From the NCBI GenBank assembly GCA_913061235.1, contig CAJXTB010000010.1, positions 186,001-250,000 of the forward strand: a stretch of 64,000 nt of DNA, written 5' to 3'. The notes beneath the pieces are model-generated. The model saw only the letters and a list, made by a program, of their open reading frames with translations, ran no database searches and had not been told where the DNA came from. Positions 40,307 to 48,296 of this stretch are shown piece by piece. How positions within the stretch are numbered: the stretch's first letter is position 1; the number at the start of each line of letters is the position of its first letter. The stretch comes from an uncultured Pseudomonadota bacterium (GTDB taxonomy: Bacteria > Myxococcota_A > UBA796 > GCA-2862545). Position numbers and translations under genes: made by a program.

Positions 40307-41347
40307 GTGTCGAATACCCTCATTGTCCGTCTGTCTAGCTGTTTTGTCTTCTGCGCCATGGTGGCCTGCCTTCCGGAGGTACCGGTCAACGAGGGTGACT
40401 CGGCGGTCTCTACCGCCATTGTCAATGGAACGGATGCAGAACCGGGTGCCTACCCGTGGATGGTCTTTGAGGAGGTCTGCGGCGGCACGCTCATTGCCGA
40501 GGAGTGGGTCCTTACGGCGGCGCATTGCACCCATGCGTTGGCGGTTGGTGAGACTATCCATATTGGCGGAACCGAAATCCTCGCTATGCGAGACGGTGTC
40601 GACGGCGACCAACATGTCATTGCCGAGATTATTGACCATCCAGAGTGGGACCCGTCGACGCTCATGAATGACTTCAGCCTCCTTCGCCTCTCGGAGCCGT
40701 CTTTCGTTACGCCGCTTCCCATTGACCTGGGTGACGCGCATGCTGGCACCGACGGGATGGCGATTGGTTGGGGACTGCTCAGTGAGGGAGGCGACCGGCC
40801 AAATGCGCTGCAGGAGGTCATCCTCCCCGTCATTGAACAGGACGTCTGCGTGGATGCCTTTATGGACGTCGACCGCAGCTGGGTTCAAGACGAAATGATC
40901 TGTGCCGGCTACTTTGAAGGCGGAACGAGCGTGTGCAACGGCGACAGCGGTGGCCCCCTTGTGAGCACCGTCACTGGCGAGCTGATCGGCGTTGCTAGCT
41001 TCAGTGTTGGTTGTGCACGAGAAGGCTTCCCGGCAGTATTCGCGCGTGTGTCTTCGGCTCAAGACTGGATTTGTGAGACCACGGACAACACTGTCGAAAA
41101 CTGTGTTTCATCCCAGGCTGATCAGAACCAGCAGCCAGAGCCGCAACCCCAGCCAGAGATTGAGGTGACCTGTGACGTCACCAACGATTCGTACATTGGC
41201 GATGGCTACTGCGACGGCGCGCAAGACGGGTACAACACCGAGGCCTGTGGATACGACGGCGGCGACTGCTGCGAGACCACCTGCGTCGATGGCGAGTACG
41301 GCTGCGGCACCAACGAGTTCGAGTGCCTCGACCCGAATGCCGACTGA
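40307..41347 (+). CDS. Secreted chymotrypsin-fold (S1) protease 1 with LNR-like C-terminus
   Basis: GGAG precedes the GTG at 40307; the signal ends MVACLP, a lipobox-like Cys. The mature domain begins at IVNGTDAEPGAYPW, with catalytic His in WVLTAAHC, Asp in NDFSLLRL and Ser in CNGDSGGPL. The residue aligned with trypsin Asp189 is Ser, so chymotrypsin- or elastase-like specificity is expected. The residue before IVNG is Ala, so activation is not by trypsin-like cleavage. A Gln/Pro linker leads to a Cys-rich domain (IGDGYCDG, CGYDGGDCCETTC) matching part of a Lin-12/Notch repeat, likely calcium-binding. Paralogues at 41540 and 44786. Confidence 0.92.
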   Translation: MSNTLIVRLSSCFVFCAMVACLPEVPVNEGDSAVSTAIVNGTDAEPGAYPWMVFEEVCGGTLIAEEWVLTAAHCTHALAVGETIHIGGTEILAMRDGVDGDQHVIAEIIDHPEWDPSTLMNDFSLLRLSEPSFVTPLPIDLGDAHAGTDGMAIGWGLLSEGGDRPNALQEVILPVIEQDVCVDAFMDVDRSWVQDEMICAGYFEGGTSVCNGDSGGPLVSTVTGELIGVASFSVGCAREGFPAVFARVSSAQDWICETTDNTVENCVSSQADQNQQPEPQPQPEIEVTCDVTNDSYIGDGYCDGAQDGYNTEACGYDGGDCCETTCVDGEYGCGTNEFECLDPNAD

Positions 41348-41458
41348 CGTGCGGCAGCTCACGAGGGCGGACGTCCTGCCCCGCGCTGGTCGCTGAAATT
41401 GCAGTGATTAGGGAGTATATTGGCCAGATGCATGCTTTGATTCACAGTTCCGGCGGCG

Positions 41459-41485
41459 CGTTTACAACAATACGGATTGTAAGCG
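41459..41485 (+). promoter_or_regulatory. Protease operator 2: CGTTTACA-N11-TGTAAGCG
   Basis: Arms at 41459-41466 and 41478-41485 with one mismatch; the spacer again contains CGGAT. It ends 54 bp before the GTG of protease 2. Confidence 0.7.
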
Positions 41486-41539
41486 AAACGACCTCCGGCA
41501 CCCCTCTCGCGTGACTCATGCGGGAACCTGGAGCACCCC

Positions 41540-42562
41540 GTGTCGAATACCCTCATTGTCCGCCTGTCTAGCTGTTTCGTCTTCTGCGCCATGGTGGCCT
41601 GCCTTCCACAGGCATCGGTCGACGATGGCGAATCGCTGGTCTCCAGCTCTGTTGTCAATGGAACGCAGGTAGGAGGCGTTGAAGACTACGGTTTCATGGC
41701 GTACGCAGGCGACTGCGGCGGAACACTCATCGCAGGATACTGGGTTTTGACGGCGGCTCACTGCATCAGTACAATCGGAGTTGGCGACACGATTTACACC
41801 GGTGGAACCAACATCGATGACATGCTCTACAACGGGTACGGCGAGGCGCACACCGTCGCCGAGACAATCAAGCATCCCTACTTCAGCCGCACTTCCCTTC
41901 GGTATGACTTTGCACTCTTGCGGCTCACCGAACCATCCTCAAGTGTGCCGATGGTCTTGGACCGCGGTGGTCATTACGTTGGAACCAATGCGCTCGCGTT
42001 GGGGTGGGGTCGACTGAGCGAAGGTGGGGAGCTCCCACAGGACCTGCAACAGGTCGTCCTGCCGGTGCTCAGCCAGAACAGCTGCTCGGACGGTTCTGGC
42101 GTTGGTGGGGGCATGGAAGACAACATGCTCTGTGCTGGCCATGTAGAGGGCGGAACGAGCGTGTGTAACGGCGATAGCGGTGGCCCTCTCATCAGCATGG
42201 TCACCGGTGAGCTGATTGGTGTCACCAGCTGGGGCGTAGGGTGCGCCCGTCCGAACTATCCGGCGGTGTTTGCTCGGGTATCCAGCGCTGAAGACTGGAT
42301 CTGCGAAGCGACCAACCACGCCGTGGAGAGTTGTCCCGACTTTGTGGAAGAGCCGTTTGTACCCGAAGAGCCAGAGCCGACTGTTGAGGGGTGTGCGGCC
42401 GAGTACCCGTCGTATATTGGCGACGGCGACTGCGACGGTGGCGAGTACAACACCGAGGAGTGTGGGTACGACGGCGGCGACTGCTGCGAGACCACGTGTG
42501 TCGCCGGCGAGTACGAGTGCGGTGAAACCGGATTCGAGTGCCTCGACCCCAATGCCGAGTGA
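41540..42562 (+). CDS. Secreted chymotrypsin-fold (S1) protease 2 with LNR-like C-terminus
   Basis: GTG start after GGAG. The leader and first 22 codons are nearly identical to protease 1 (MSNTLIVRLSSCFVFCAMVA), pointing to recent tandem duplication. Triad: WVLTAAHC, YDFALLRL, CNGDSGGPL; residue 189 equivalent is Ser. The activation-site region differs (VVNGTQVGGVEDYGFMAY) and lacks the AYPW motif. The C-terminal LNR-like domain (IGDGDCDGG, CGYDGGDCCETTC) is retained. It ends 21 bp before the convergent regulator gene. Confidence 0.92.
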   Translation: MSNTLIVRLSSCFVFCAMVACLPQASVDDGESLVSSSVVNGTQVGGVEDYGFMAYAGDCGGTLIAGYWVLTAAHCISTIGVGDTIYTGGTNIDDMLYNGYGEAHTVAETIKHPYFSRTSLRYDFALLRLTEPSSSVPMVLDRGGHYVGTNALALGWGRLSEGGELPQDLQQVVLPVLSQNSCSDGSGVGGGMEDNMLCAGHVEGGTSVCNGDSGGPLISMVTGELIGVTSWGVGCARPNYPAVFARVSSAEDWICEATNHAVESCPDFVEEPFVPEEPEPTVEGCAAEYPSYIGDGDCDGGEYNTEECGYDGGDCCETTCVAGEYECGETGFECLDPNAE

Positions 42563-42583
42563 CGTGCAGCTACGCTGGACAGC

Positions 42584-44692
42584 TCACTCGGGTTGTCGAC
42601 GAGGTCCACGAACGGCCATCAGTGGGCGTACCGTGCTCACAAACTGGTCCAATCCGGCCACTGATTGCACCTCCTCACCGCGTAGCCACTGTCGGGCGGC
42701 TTCGAGTAGAACATCGGACGCCTCGAGGGTGTTCAGGCGGTCAAGACCTTCGTCGGGCAGTCCCAAGTCCCCCCATGCGATGGCTTCCCACCACCCCGCG
42801 ACGACGTTGGGACGGCCCGATGCTACGCTTGCGGCTTGGGCGTCTTGGTAGGCGCGAATGGCGTCGACGACATTGCCGCGAAGGTGATCGATCACGGACA
42901 GGTACAGGCGCACTCGCTCGTGGTCGTACTCGGTTGCGCCCTCTGTGGACAACCCGTTGCGGAACGTCGCTTCCGCACGGTCGAGGTCCCCCTCGGCAAG
43001 ATGCAGGGTCCCTGTCGACAGGAGAATCATGAATCGCCCCGGTGCCGTGATGTTGGCGGCGGCGGTCGCTCGCTGGAGCACGTCGCGTGCCTCATCGAGG
43101 CGGGACGTCATGATCAGCAGCACTGCGAGATTCGCGGAGATGGAAGCTGCGGCTTCACCGCGAAGGAACGTCAGTCCGATTTGAATGGTTTTCACAGACT
43201 CGAGGTCCGACCCATTGCTTAGCTGTGCTTGGGCAAGAATATAGAAGCTCACGCCGGTGGCGTACCGATCTCCCGACTTGCGAGCAAGAACGGTCGCCTC
43301 TTTGGCAACCTCAACGGCCTCATCGTACGGACCGTGCTGACACAGGTACTCCGCGCGGAGGCGTGTGAACAGGGCCCGCCCGATGGCTGAGCGTGCGGTG
43401 GCGGTGTGGCCTACGTCGCTGCCCGAATCCGTGTGAGCGCCCATGAGGTTGGCCTGAATACGAGCCTCTTGGAGTCGGTCCCACAGCTCATCCGGCAGGT
43501 CCCACTGCAGTGCCTCTTCGAGGGGCGACCTGTCGTCGGGCGGATGGAAGCTGTCGTACTGACCAAGAATCAGCCAGGCGCGTTGCTCGGTCTCCGTGGC
43601 CACCTCCAGGGCTGCGCGTAGCATGCCTGGCGAGAGACCTAGGAAGGGGATGCCGAACACGGGCCCGCCTTCTTGGATACGTCGAACCGTCCAGTCCGCG
43701 AGTGTCTGTCGGGCCTCGCGGGGAGCTTGCAGACTGTCGAGTACGGGAGAGATGAACAGGTTCTCGCCTTGGCGCCACACGGCACCCGCCGTCTCCAGCG
43801 CCGTTAGGGCCTCGGTGGCCACGCCCAGTGCGGCACGGCACGAATCATCAATAAACTCGAGCCCCGCGAGTCGGGATGCCTCTTGCTGAAGGTCCGGTTC
43901 GAGTGCCATGGACGCAAGAGCGCCCTCTGCGCTGCGGTGCCGGGGACGTGCGTCGTCTGGGTCGCGTCGAAGTGCAGCTCGAATGGTGAGGAACGGCAGC
44001 TTTGGCACCGTATCGGTCAACTTGGGCAGTCCGGCTCGCTCACACACAAGGCTCGCCAGCGCACGTGCCCCGTTCGTGTCCAGGGGACGCAGACGCAGCA
44101 CTTCTTCGCTCTGAAAACCCAGTGGACTCCGGCTTGTAGCGACCACTCGGTCGGTACTCGACCACAACCGATCCCGGACCATTCGCCGTGCAGCGGGTCC
44201 GGCGAGGTCGACGTGGTCCACCACCACCAGGCCCGATGGCCACACCGCGCCGGGGTCGAGGGCGAGGTCGATGTAGACCCCTTCGGCACGCCTGGCAAAG
44301 GCTCTGGCGAGGCGGCTCTTGCCTACGCCAAGCGGGCCGGTGATGGTGAGCATTCGGCTCTCGCTCTGCGCCCAGGCATCCAGTGCTTCCAGGGCTTCAT
44401 CGCGGCCGATAAGCGGTAGTGGGTCGGTGGGTGGGGCACCGGCGTGGACCTTCTCTTCCAACAAGTAGCGGTATCCGACGCCACGCACGGTCACGATGCG
44501 CGTAGGAGACGTCGGGTCTGGCTCAAGCTTTCGCCTCAGCTTGCCAACGAACACATCAACGGTCCGGGAGGAGACGCCGTCGGCGTAGCCCCACACTTCG
44601 GAAAGTAGGAGGTCGCGGGACAGGTCTTCCTCTGCATGTGCCCGGAAAAACGCCAGTAGCGACTGTTCCAGCTCCGTCAGTCCCGTCTGCAC
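42584..44692 (-). CDS. wHTH-NTPase-TPR regulator, probable controller of the proteases
   Basis: The frame extends to 44749 but would then include the operator; a GTG at 44692 behind GGGG gives about 702 aa starting at the winged helix. Residues about 5-80 are an OmpR-type wHTH (LLSEVWGYADGVSSRTVDVFVGKLRRKLE, GVGYRYL). A short NTPase follows (Walker A TGPLGVGKSRLA; VVVDHVDLAG), apparently lacking part of the usual STAND module. The C-terminal 350 residues are TPR-like. It is flanked by proteases 2 and 3; the operator at 44705-44730 lies 12 bp upstream of its start, suggesting autoregulation. Confidence 0.85.
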   Translation of the reverse strand: MQTGLTELEQSLLAFFRAHAEEDLSRDLLLSEVWGYADGVSSRTVDVFVGKLRRKLEPDPTSPTRIVTVRGVGYRYLLEEKVHAGAPPTDPLPLIGRDEALEALDAWAQSESRMLTITGPLGVGKSRLARAFARRAEGVYIDLALDPGAVWPSGLVVVDHVDLAGPAARRMVRDRLWSSTDRVVATSRSPLGFQSEEVLRLRPLDTNGARALASLVCERAGLPKLTDTVPKLPFLTIRAALRRDPDDARPRHRSAEGALASMALEPDLQQEASRLAGLEFIDDSCRAALGVATEALTALETAGAVWRQGENLFISPVLDSLQAPREARQTLADWTVRRIQEGGPVFGIPFLGLSPGMLRAALEVATETEQRAWLILGQYDSFHPPDDRSPLEEALQWDLPDELWDRLQEARIQANLMGAHTDSGSDVGHTATARSAIGRALFTRLRAEYLCQHGPYDEAVEVAKEATVLARKSGDRYATGVSFYILAQAQLSNGSDLESVKTIQIGLTFLRGEAAASISANLAVLLIMTSRLDEARDVLQRATAAANITAPGRFMILLSTGTLHLAEGDLDRAEATFRNGLSTEGATEYDHERVRLYLSVIDHLRGNVVDAIRAYQDAQAASVASGRPNVVAGWWEAIAWGDLGLPDEGLDRLNTLEASDVLLEAARQWLRGEEVQSVAGLDQFVSTVRPLMAVRGPRRQPE

Positions 44693-44704
44693 GTTCCGCA
44701 CCCC

Positions 44705-44730
44705 TTTTACACTGGAACGGATTGTAATCG
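44705..44730 (+). promoter_or_regulatory. Protease operator 3, between regulator and protease 3
   Basis: TTTTACA (44705-44711), 11-bp spacer with GGAACGGAT, TGTAATCG (44723-44730). It ends 55 bp before the protease 3 start and 12 bp before the divergent regulator start. Confidence 0.7.
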
Positions 44731-44785
44731 ACTCGACCGCTTGAACCACTCTCGGGTGACCAGTGGGGGAATCTTGGAGGTACCC

Positions 44786-45793
44786 ATGTCGAACATTCCC
44801 GCTGCCCGTCTCGTCTGCTTTCTGGTCCTAAGCACACTCGCAGCGTGCATTCCAGACAACCCCAAGCCTGATGACGTTTTCGACCAGTTCGCCCCCATCG
44901 TCAACGGGTCGGACGCTGAGCCGGGCGCCTACCCTTGGATGGTGTTCGAGGACGTCTGCGGGGGAACACTCGTGGCGGAGACCTGGGTGCTCACGGCGGC
45001 TCACTGTGCCGCAGCGCTGGACTTTGACGAAGACATCATGATCGGTGGCACCAGTGTCGTGGCGATGGAGGACGGGGACGAAGGGGAACGGCGTGCCATC
45101 GCCGAGGTGCTGACCCATCCCGGCTACAACTCCAACACCCTGTCGAACGACTTCGCGCTGCTTCGGCTGGCCGAGGCCTCAACCTTCCAACCCATTGAAC
45201 TCGACTCCGGTGACAACCTGGTCGGGACGGACGCTTTGGTCCTCGGGTGGGGCCGATTGGGTCAGTCAGCCTGGGGCACCCCGGACCATCTACAAGAAGC
45301 CATTGTCCCGGTCATGGACCAGGCGGTCTGCAATGACCTGTACGACGGTGACATTGACAACACCATGTTCTGCGCAGGGGACATGGATGGCGGAATCGAG
45401 GCTTGTCAGGGGGACAGTGGCGGGCCCCTCGTGAGTAGGGTCACTGGCGAGCTTATTGGTGTGTCCAGCTGGGGCGCGGGCTGTGCACCAGGCGACCCAC
45501 CCGGCGTGTACGCACGCGTCTCCACCGCCAACGACTGGTTCTGCGAAGCGACCGGTGGTGCAGTCGGCGACTGCTCCGAGTCCAGTGACAACCCAGATAC
45601 CCAGCCCGGCCCCGACGATGCCTGTGTCGTCGCCGATGCGTCCTACATTGGCGACGGCTACTGCGACGGCGATGACTACAACACCGAAGCCTGCGGCTAC
45701 GACGGCGGCGATTGCTGCGAGACGACCTGCGTAGACGGCGAGTACGGCTGCGGCACCAATGAGTTCGTGTGCCTCGACCCGTCCGCTCTGTAA
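44786..45793 (+). CDS. Secreted chymotrypsin-fold (S1) protease 3 with LNR-like C-terminus
   Basis: GGAGG precedes the ATG at 44786. Lipobox-like LAAC, then IVNGSDAEPGAYPW and the triad WVLTAAHC, NDFALLRL, CQGDSGGPL. The residue aligned with position 189 is Glu (GIEACQGD), different from proteases 1 and 2, so the substrate preference probably differs. The C-terminal LNR-like module (IGDGYCDGD, CGYDGGDCCETTC) is highly conserved. It is divergent from the regulator and 38 bp before the next lipoprotein gene. Confidence 0.92.
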   Translation: MSNIPAARLVCFLVLSTLAACIPDNPKPDDVFDQFAPIVNGSDAEPGAYPWMVFEDVCGGTLVAETWVLTAAHCAAALDFDEDIMIGGTSVVAMEDGDEGERRAIAEVLTHPGYNSNTLSNDFALLRLAEASTFQPIELDSGDNLVGTDALVLGWGRLGQSAWGTPDHLQEAIVPVMDQAVCNDLYDGDIDNTMFCAGDMDGGIEACQGDSGGPLVSRVTGELIGVSSWGAGCAPGDPPGVYARVSTANDWFCEATGGAVGDCSESSDNPDTQPGPDDACVVADASYIGDGYCDGDDYNTEACGYDGGDCCETTCVDGEYGCGTNEFVCLDPSAL

Positions 45794-45831
45794 GCAATGC
45801 GGTACAGTCCGCCCCTCTCTGTGAGGTCCTC

Positions 45832-47643
45832 ATGCGCAGCCTACTCCTCCTCGTCCTGTTCGCTGCTTGCAACGACAAGACCGACCCGCTCTCGGACACC
45901 GATCCCGACTGCGATGTAGACGCGGACACAAGCATCGACGTCGACAGCAACACGGACGCTGGCACCGAGGGTGAGACGGACACAGAGGCCGATGCGGACA
46001 CGGATACAGACCCCGACACCACCCTCAATGGCTTTGTCTCCTGCCGTCCTGGCTACACGTCGCTCGATGTGGAGGGGACGTCCCAGACCGTGCAGTTGTT
46101 CGCCGACGTACACACCAACGACGGCCAGATCATCCCCATTGCAAGCCCCAACTGGCGCATGGATGACGGCCCAGGCAGCGTTGATGCGAATGGTCTGTAC
46201 ACCAGCCCCGCCGACCATGGTGGCATTGCGACTGTCGAAGCACGATTCTCCGGCGAGACGGGCATCTGCGAGTTTGAGATCACCGCCGACGCTGTCACCG
46301 GACCCGCAAGCGGCGGCGCGCTGCCGGGTGCATTCGAAGACGCCAGTCCCACGGTCAGCGACTCCTGCGCTTCCCAGCTCATCTACCCGCTAGACGGTGC
46401 CGCGATTCCGGGGTCCTTTGTCGCCCCCGACATTCAGTGGTCTGCGGGCGGAGCCAATGCGTTCCGACTGCGCCTGACGTCGTCGCTGTCCGTCCTGACC
46501 GTGTACTCCCAGGCCCTCTCGTTTACGCCAACACCCGGTCAGTGGGGGGGCCTTACGCGCTTTGACCCAGGCGTAGATGTTCAGATTGAGCTGACCGCCG
46601 GCACCTTGTCCGGCAGCACCTTGACCGACGCCTGCCGCGCCTCCACTCCCACTGAGGTGGAGGTCACAGATGGCGGCATCAACGGCACCATTGTGTACTG
46701 GGCCCCACCTGCCACCAAGGCTCTCTCCTTCGACGCGAACGAGAGCCCACTTCGCGCCAGTATCCCGCTTCCTGGCGCCATCTGCCACGGCTGCCACACG
46801 GTCAACCTCGCGCTGCCGACACGCATGGCCTACGGCCCAGACATCCCCGGCCGCACCAACTTGGTGGACCTTGGGTCTCCGGGTACGATTCTGCGCTCGT
46901 TTGGCGACGGCTTCTTTGACCGTCGTGACTACGCGGCTCCGGACCCCATCGGTACCTACATTGTCATCTCGGGTACGGCGCTTGTGACCTCCAAAATGAC
47001 TCTGTTCAACCAAACGAGCGGTGCGGTCGTCTCCGAGGTTCCCACCGCACGGGCCCCGACCATGCCGAACTGGTCGCCGGACGGCTCCAAGCTCGTCTAC
47101 AGCGGCTGCGACGCGGGCGCTTCGGCTCTTGGTGGCGCCAACTGCAGCCTGTACACGCAGACATGGAACGCGGCGACGAATCGGTTTGGTGGTGAGACCC
47201 TCATCGCGAGCCCTGGCCCGAACGAGACCCTGTACTACCCAACCTTCTCCCCAGACTCTCAGTGGGTGGCGTACAACCGTTCGGAGCAGTGGACGGACGC
47301 AGACGGTGAGCTTCAGTCGAGCAACGCCAACCCCCGCGCCAAGCTCATGCTGGTCAATGCAAACGGTGGCGACCAGCGGCTTCTCAGCGACGCCAACGGC
47401 ACCGGTGACCTGACCAACTCCTGGCCGCGCTGGGCTCCGACAGTCGGAGATTACGCGTGGCTCGCTTACTCAACCCGCCGTGATTATGGCGTTCGCGCAA
47501 CGGATATCCCCCAGCTTTGGGTGACCGGTGTGGACCTGACCAGCGGTGAGACCGACCCGTCCAAGCCGCCAGTGTGGGTCCCGGGACAGCTCACCACTGA
47601 GGGCAACCACACGCCCACTTGGCTGCCCAAGCTCAACGAGTAG
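45832..47643 (+). CDS. Lipoprotein with one CxxCH haem motif and a TolB-like propeller
   Basis: GAGG precedes the ATG at 45832; signal MRSLLLLVLFAAC, then a long Asp/Thr linker (VDADTSIDVDSNTDAGTEGE). Residues about 70-150 look Ig-like (Big-type). AICHGCH near residue 322 is a c-type haem-binding motif. The C-terminal half has TolB/PD40 propeller strands (MPNWSPDGSKLVYSG; YPTFSPDSQWVAYNR; WPRWAP). Similar haem-plus-propeller lipoproteins occur in myxobacteria; a surface electron-transfer or sensing role is possible but unproven. Confidence 0.8.
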   Translation: MRSLLLLVLFAACNDKTDPLSDTDPDCDVDADTSIDVDSNTDAGTEGETDTEADADTDTDPDTTLNGFVSCRPGYTSLDVEGTSQTVQLFADVHTNDGQIIPIASPNWRMDDGPGSVDANGLYTSPADHGGIATVEARFSGETGICEFEITADAVTGPASGGALPGAFEDASPTVSDSCASQLIYPLDGAAIPGSFVAPDIQWSAGGANAFRLRLTSSLSVLTVYSQALSFTPTPGQWGGLTRFDPGVDVQIELTAGTLSGSTLTDACRASTPTEVEVTDGGINGTIVYWAPPATKALSFDANESPLRASIPLPGAICHGCHTVNLALPTRMAYGPDIPGRTNLVDLGSPGTILRSFGDGFFDRRDYAAPDPIGTYIVISGTALVTSKMTLFNQTSGAVVSEVPTARAPTMPNWSPDGSKLVYSGCDAGASALGGANCSLYTQTWNAATNRFGGETLIASPGPNETLYYPTFSPDSQWVAYNRSEQWTDADGELQSSNANPRAKLMLVNANGGDQRLLSDANGTGDLTNSWPRWAPTVGDYAWLAYSTRRDYGVRATDIPQLWVTGVDLTSGETDPSKPPVWVPGQLTTEGNHTPTWLPKLNE

Positions 47644-47786
47644 CCAGTGTCCAGGTGACGCCTGCGTCGTCTGCTCGCTGGCGCGACATCCATGCCCGCA
47701 TTCGTGGGTCTGCGCCCCTGTCGGTGCGGGTGGTCGAGTCGTTGAACTCCTTGTGCTTCCTGTGCAATGGGTCGGAATCTGTGGGT

Positions 47787-47802
47787 TGGCACAGCGCGTG
47801 CA
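47787..47802 (+). promoter_or_regulatory. Sigma54-type (-24/-12) promoter of the 47839 lipoprotein
   Basis: TGGCAC-AGCGC-GTGCA, matching TGGCAC-N5-TTGCA in 10 of 11 fixed positions; the GC dinucleotide is 37 bp before the ATG. The paralogue at 57285 has the same arrangement. Confidence 0.65.
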
Positions 47803-47838
47803 GTGAGGTAGTGACGCCCCCATTTTTAGGAGTCCACA

Positions 47839-48261
47839 ATGACCCGCTTCGTCCTTCTTCTGACGCTTGTCGCCCCCGTCACCGCAAGCCTTGTGGCGTG
47901 TGACCCGACTACGCCTGTTGTTGACCCTGACCCCTACGGCGAGTGCGGTGCGGATGTGGCCTTCGCCAATGTGTTCGACGCCGTTGTCGTTGGCGATACC
48001 CTCCTTGCCACCGTTGCTCACAGCGGTTGCAGCCAAGCTGAGGTCGAGCCGTGCTGGGACGGCTCGTTCATGGAGTCCTTCCCCGTACAGGTGGCATTGG
48101 ACCTGTCGATTGGACCGGCGCAGGCCTGCGCGGCGTACTTCGAGTTCGACACTGAGATCGACTTGACCCCGTTCAAAGAAGCTTACGCCGACAGCTACGG
48201 TTCCGAGACGGGCAGCATGATTCTCAACCTCGACGGCACCAGCCTTCTGTACGAGTTCTAG
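47839..48261 (+). CDS. Small lipoprotein, paralogue of 57285-57701
   Basis: AGGAG precedes the ATG. 140 aa: signal ending SLVAC, a short DPTTPVVDPDPYGEC linker, then a compact domain beginning with strand DTLLATVAHSGCSQAEVEPCWDG and ending LNLDGTSLLYEF. Four mature Cys are conserved with the paralogue; identity between the two is about 70% by eye, highest over FMESFPVQVALDL-IGPAQAC. I do not recognise a family. The sigma54-type promoter implies control by an enhancer-binding protein. Confidence 0.8.
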   Translation: MTRFVLLLTLVAPVTASLVACDPTTPVVDPDPYGECGADVAFANVFDAVVVGDTLLATVAHSGCSQAEVEPCWDGSFMESFPVQVALDLSIGPAQACAAYFEFDTEIDLTPFKEAYADSYGSETGSMILNLDGTSLLYEF

Positions 48262-48296
48262 CGGAAGGCTGGCGGGTGAGGGGCGTGTTGCCTCGG

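Noticed and set aside
44693-44749. ATG start at 44749 for the protease regulator
   Set aside because: The added 19 residues would be encoded by the conserved protease operator; a GTG after GGGG at 44692 begins just before the wHTH.
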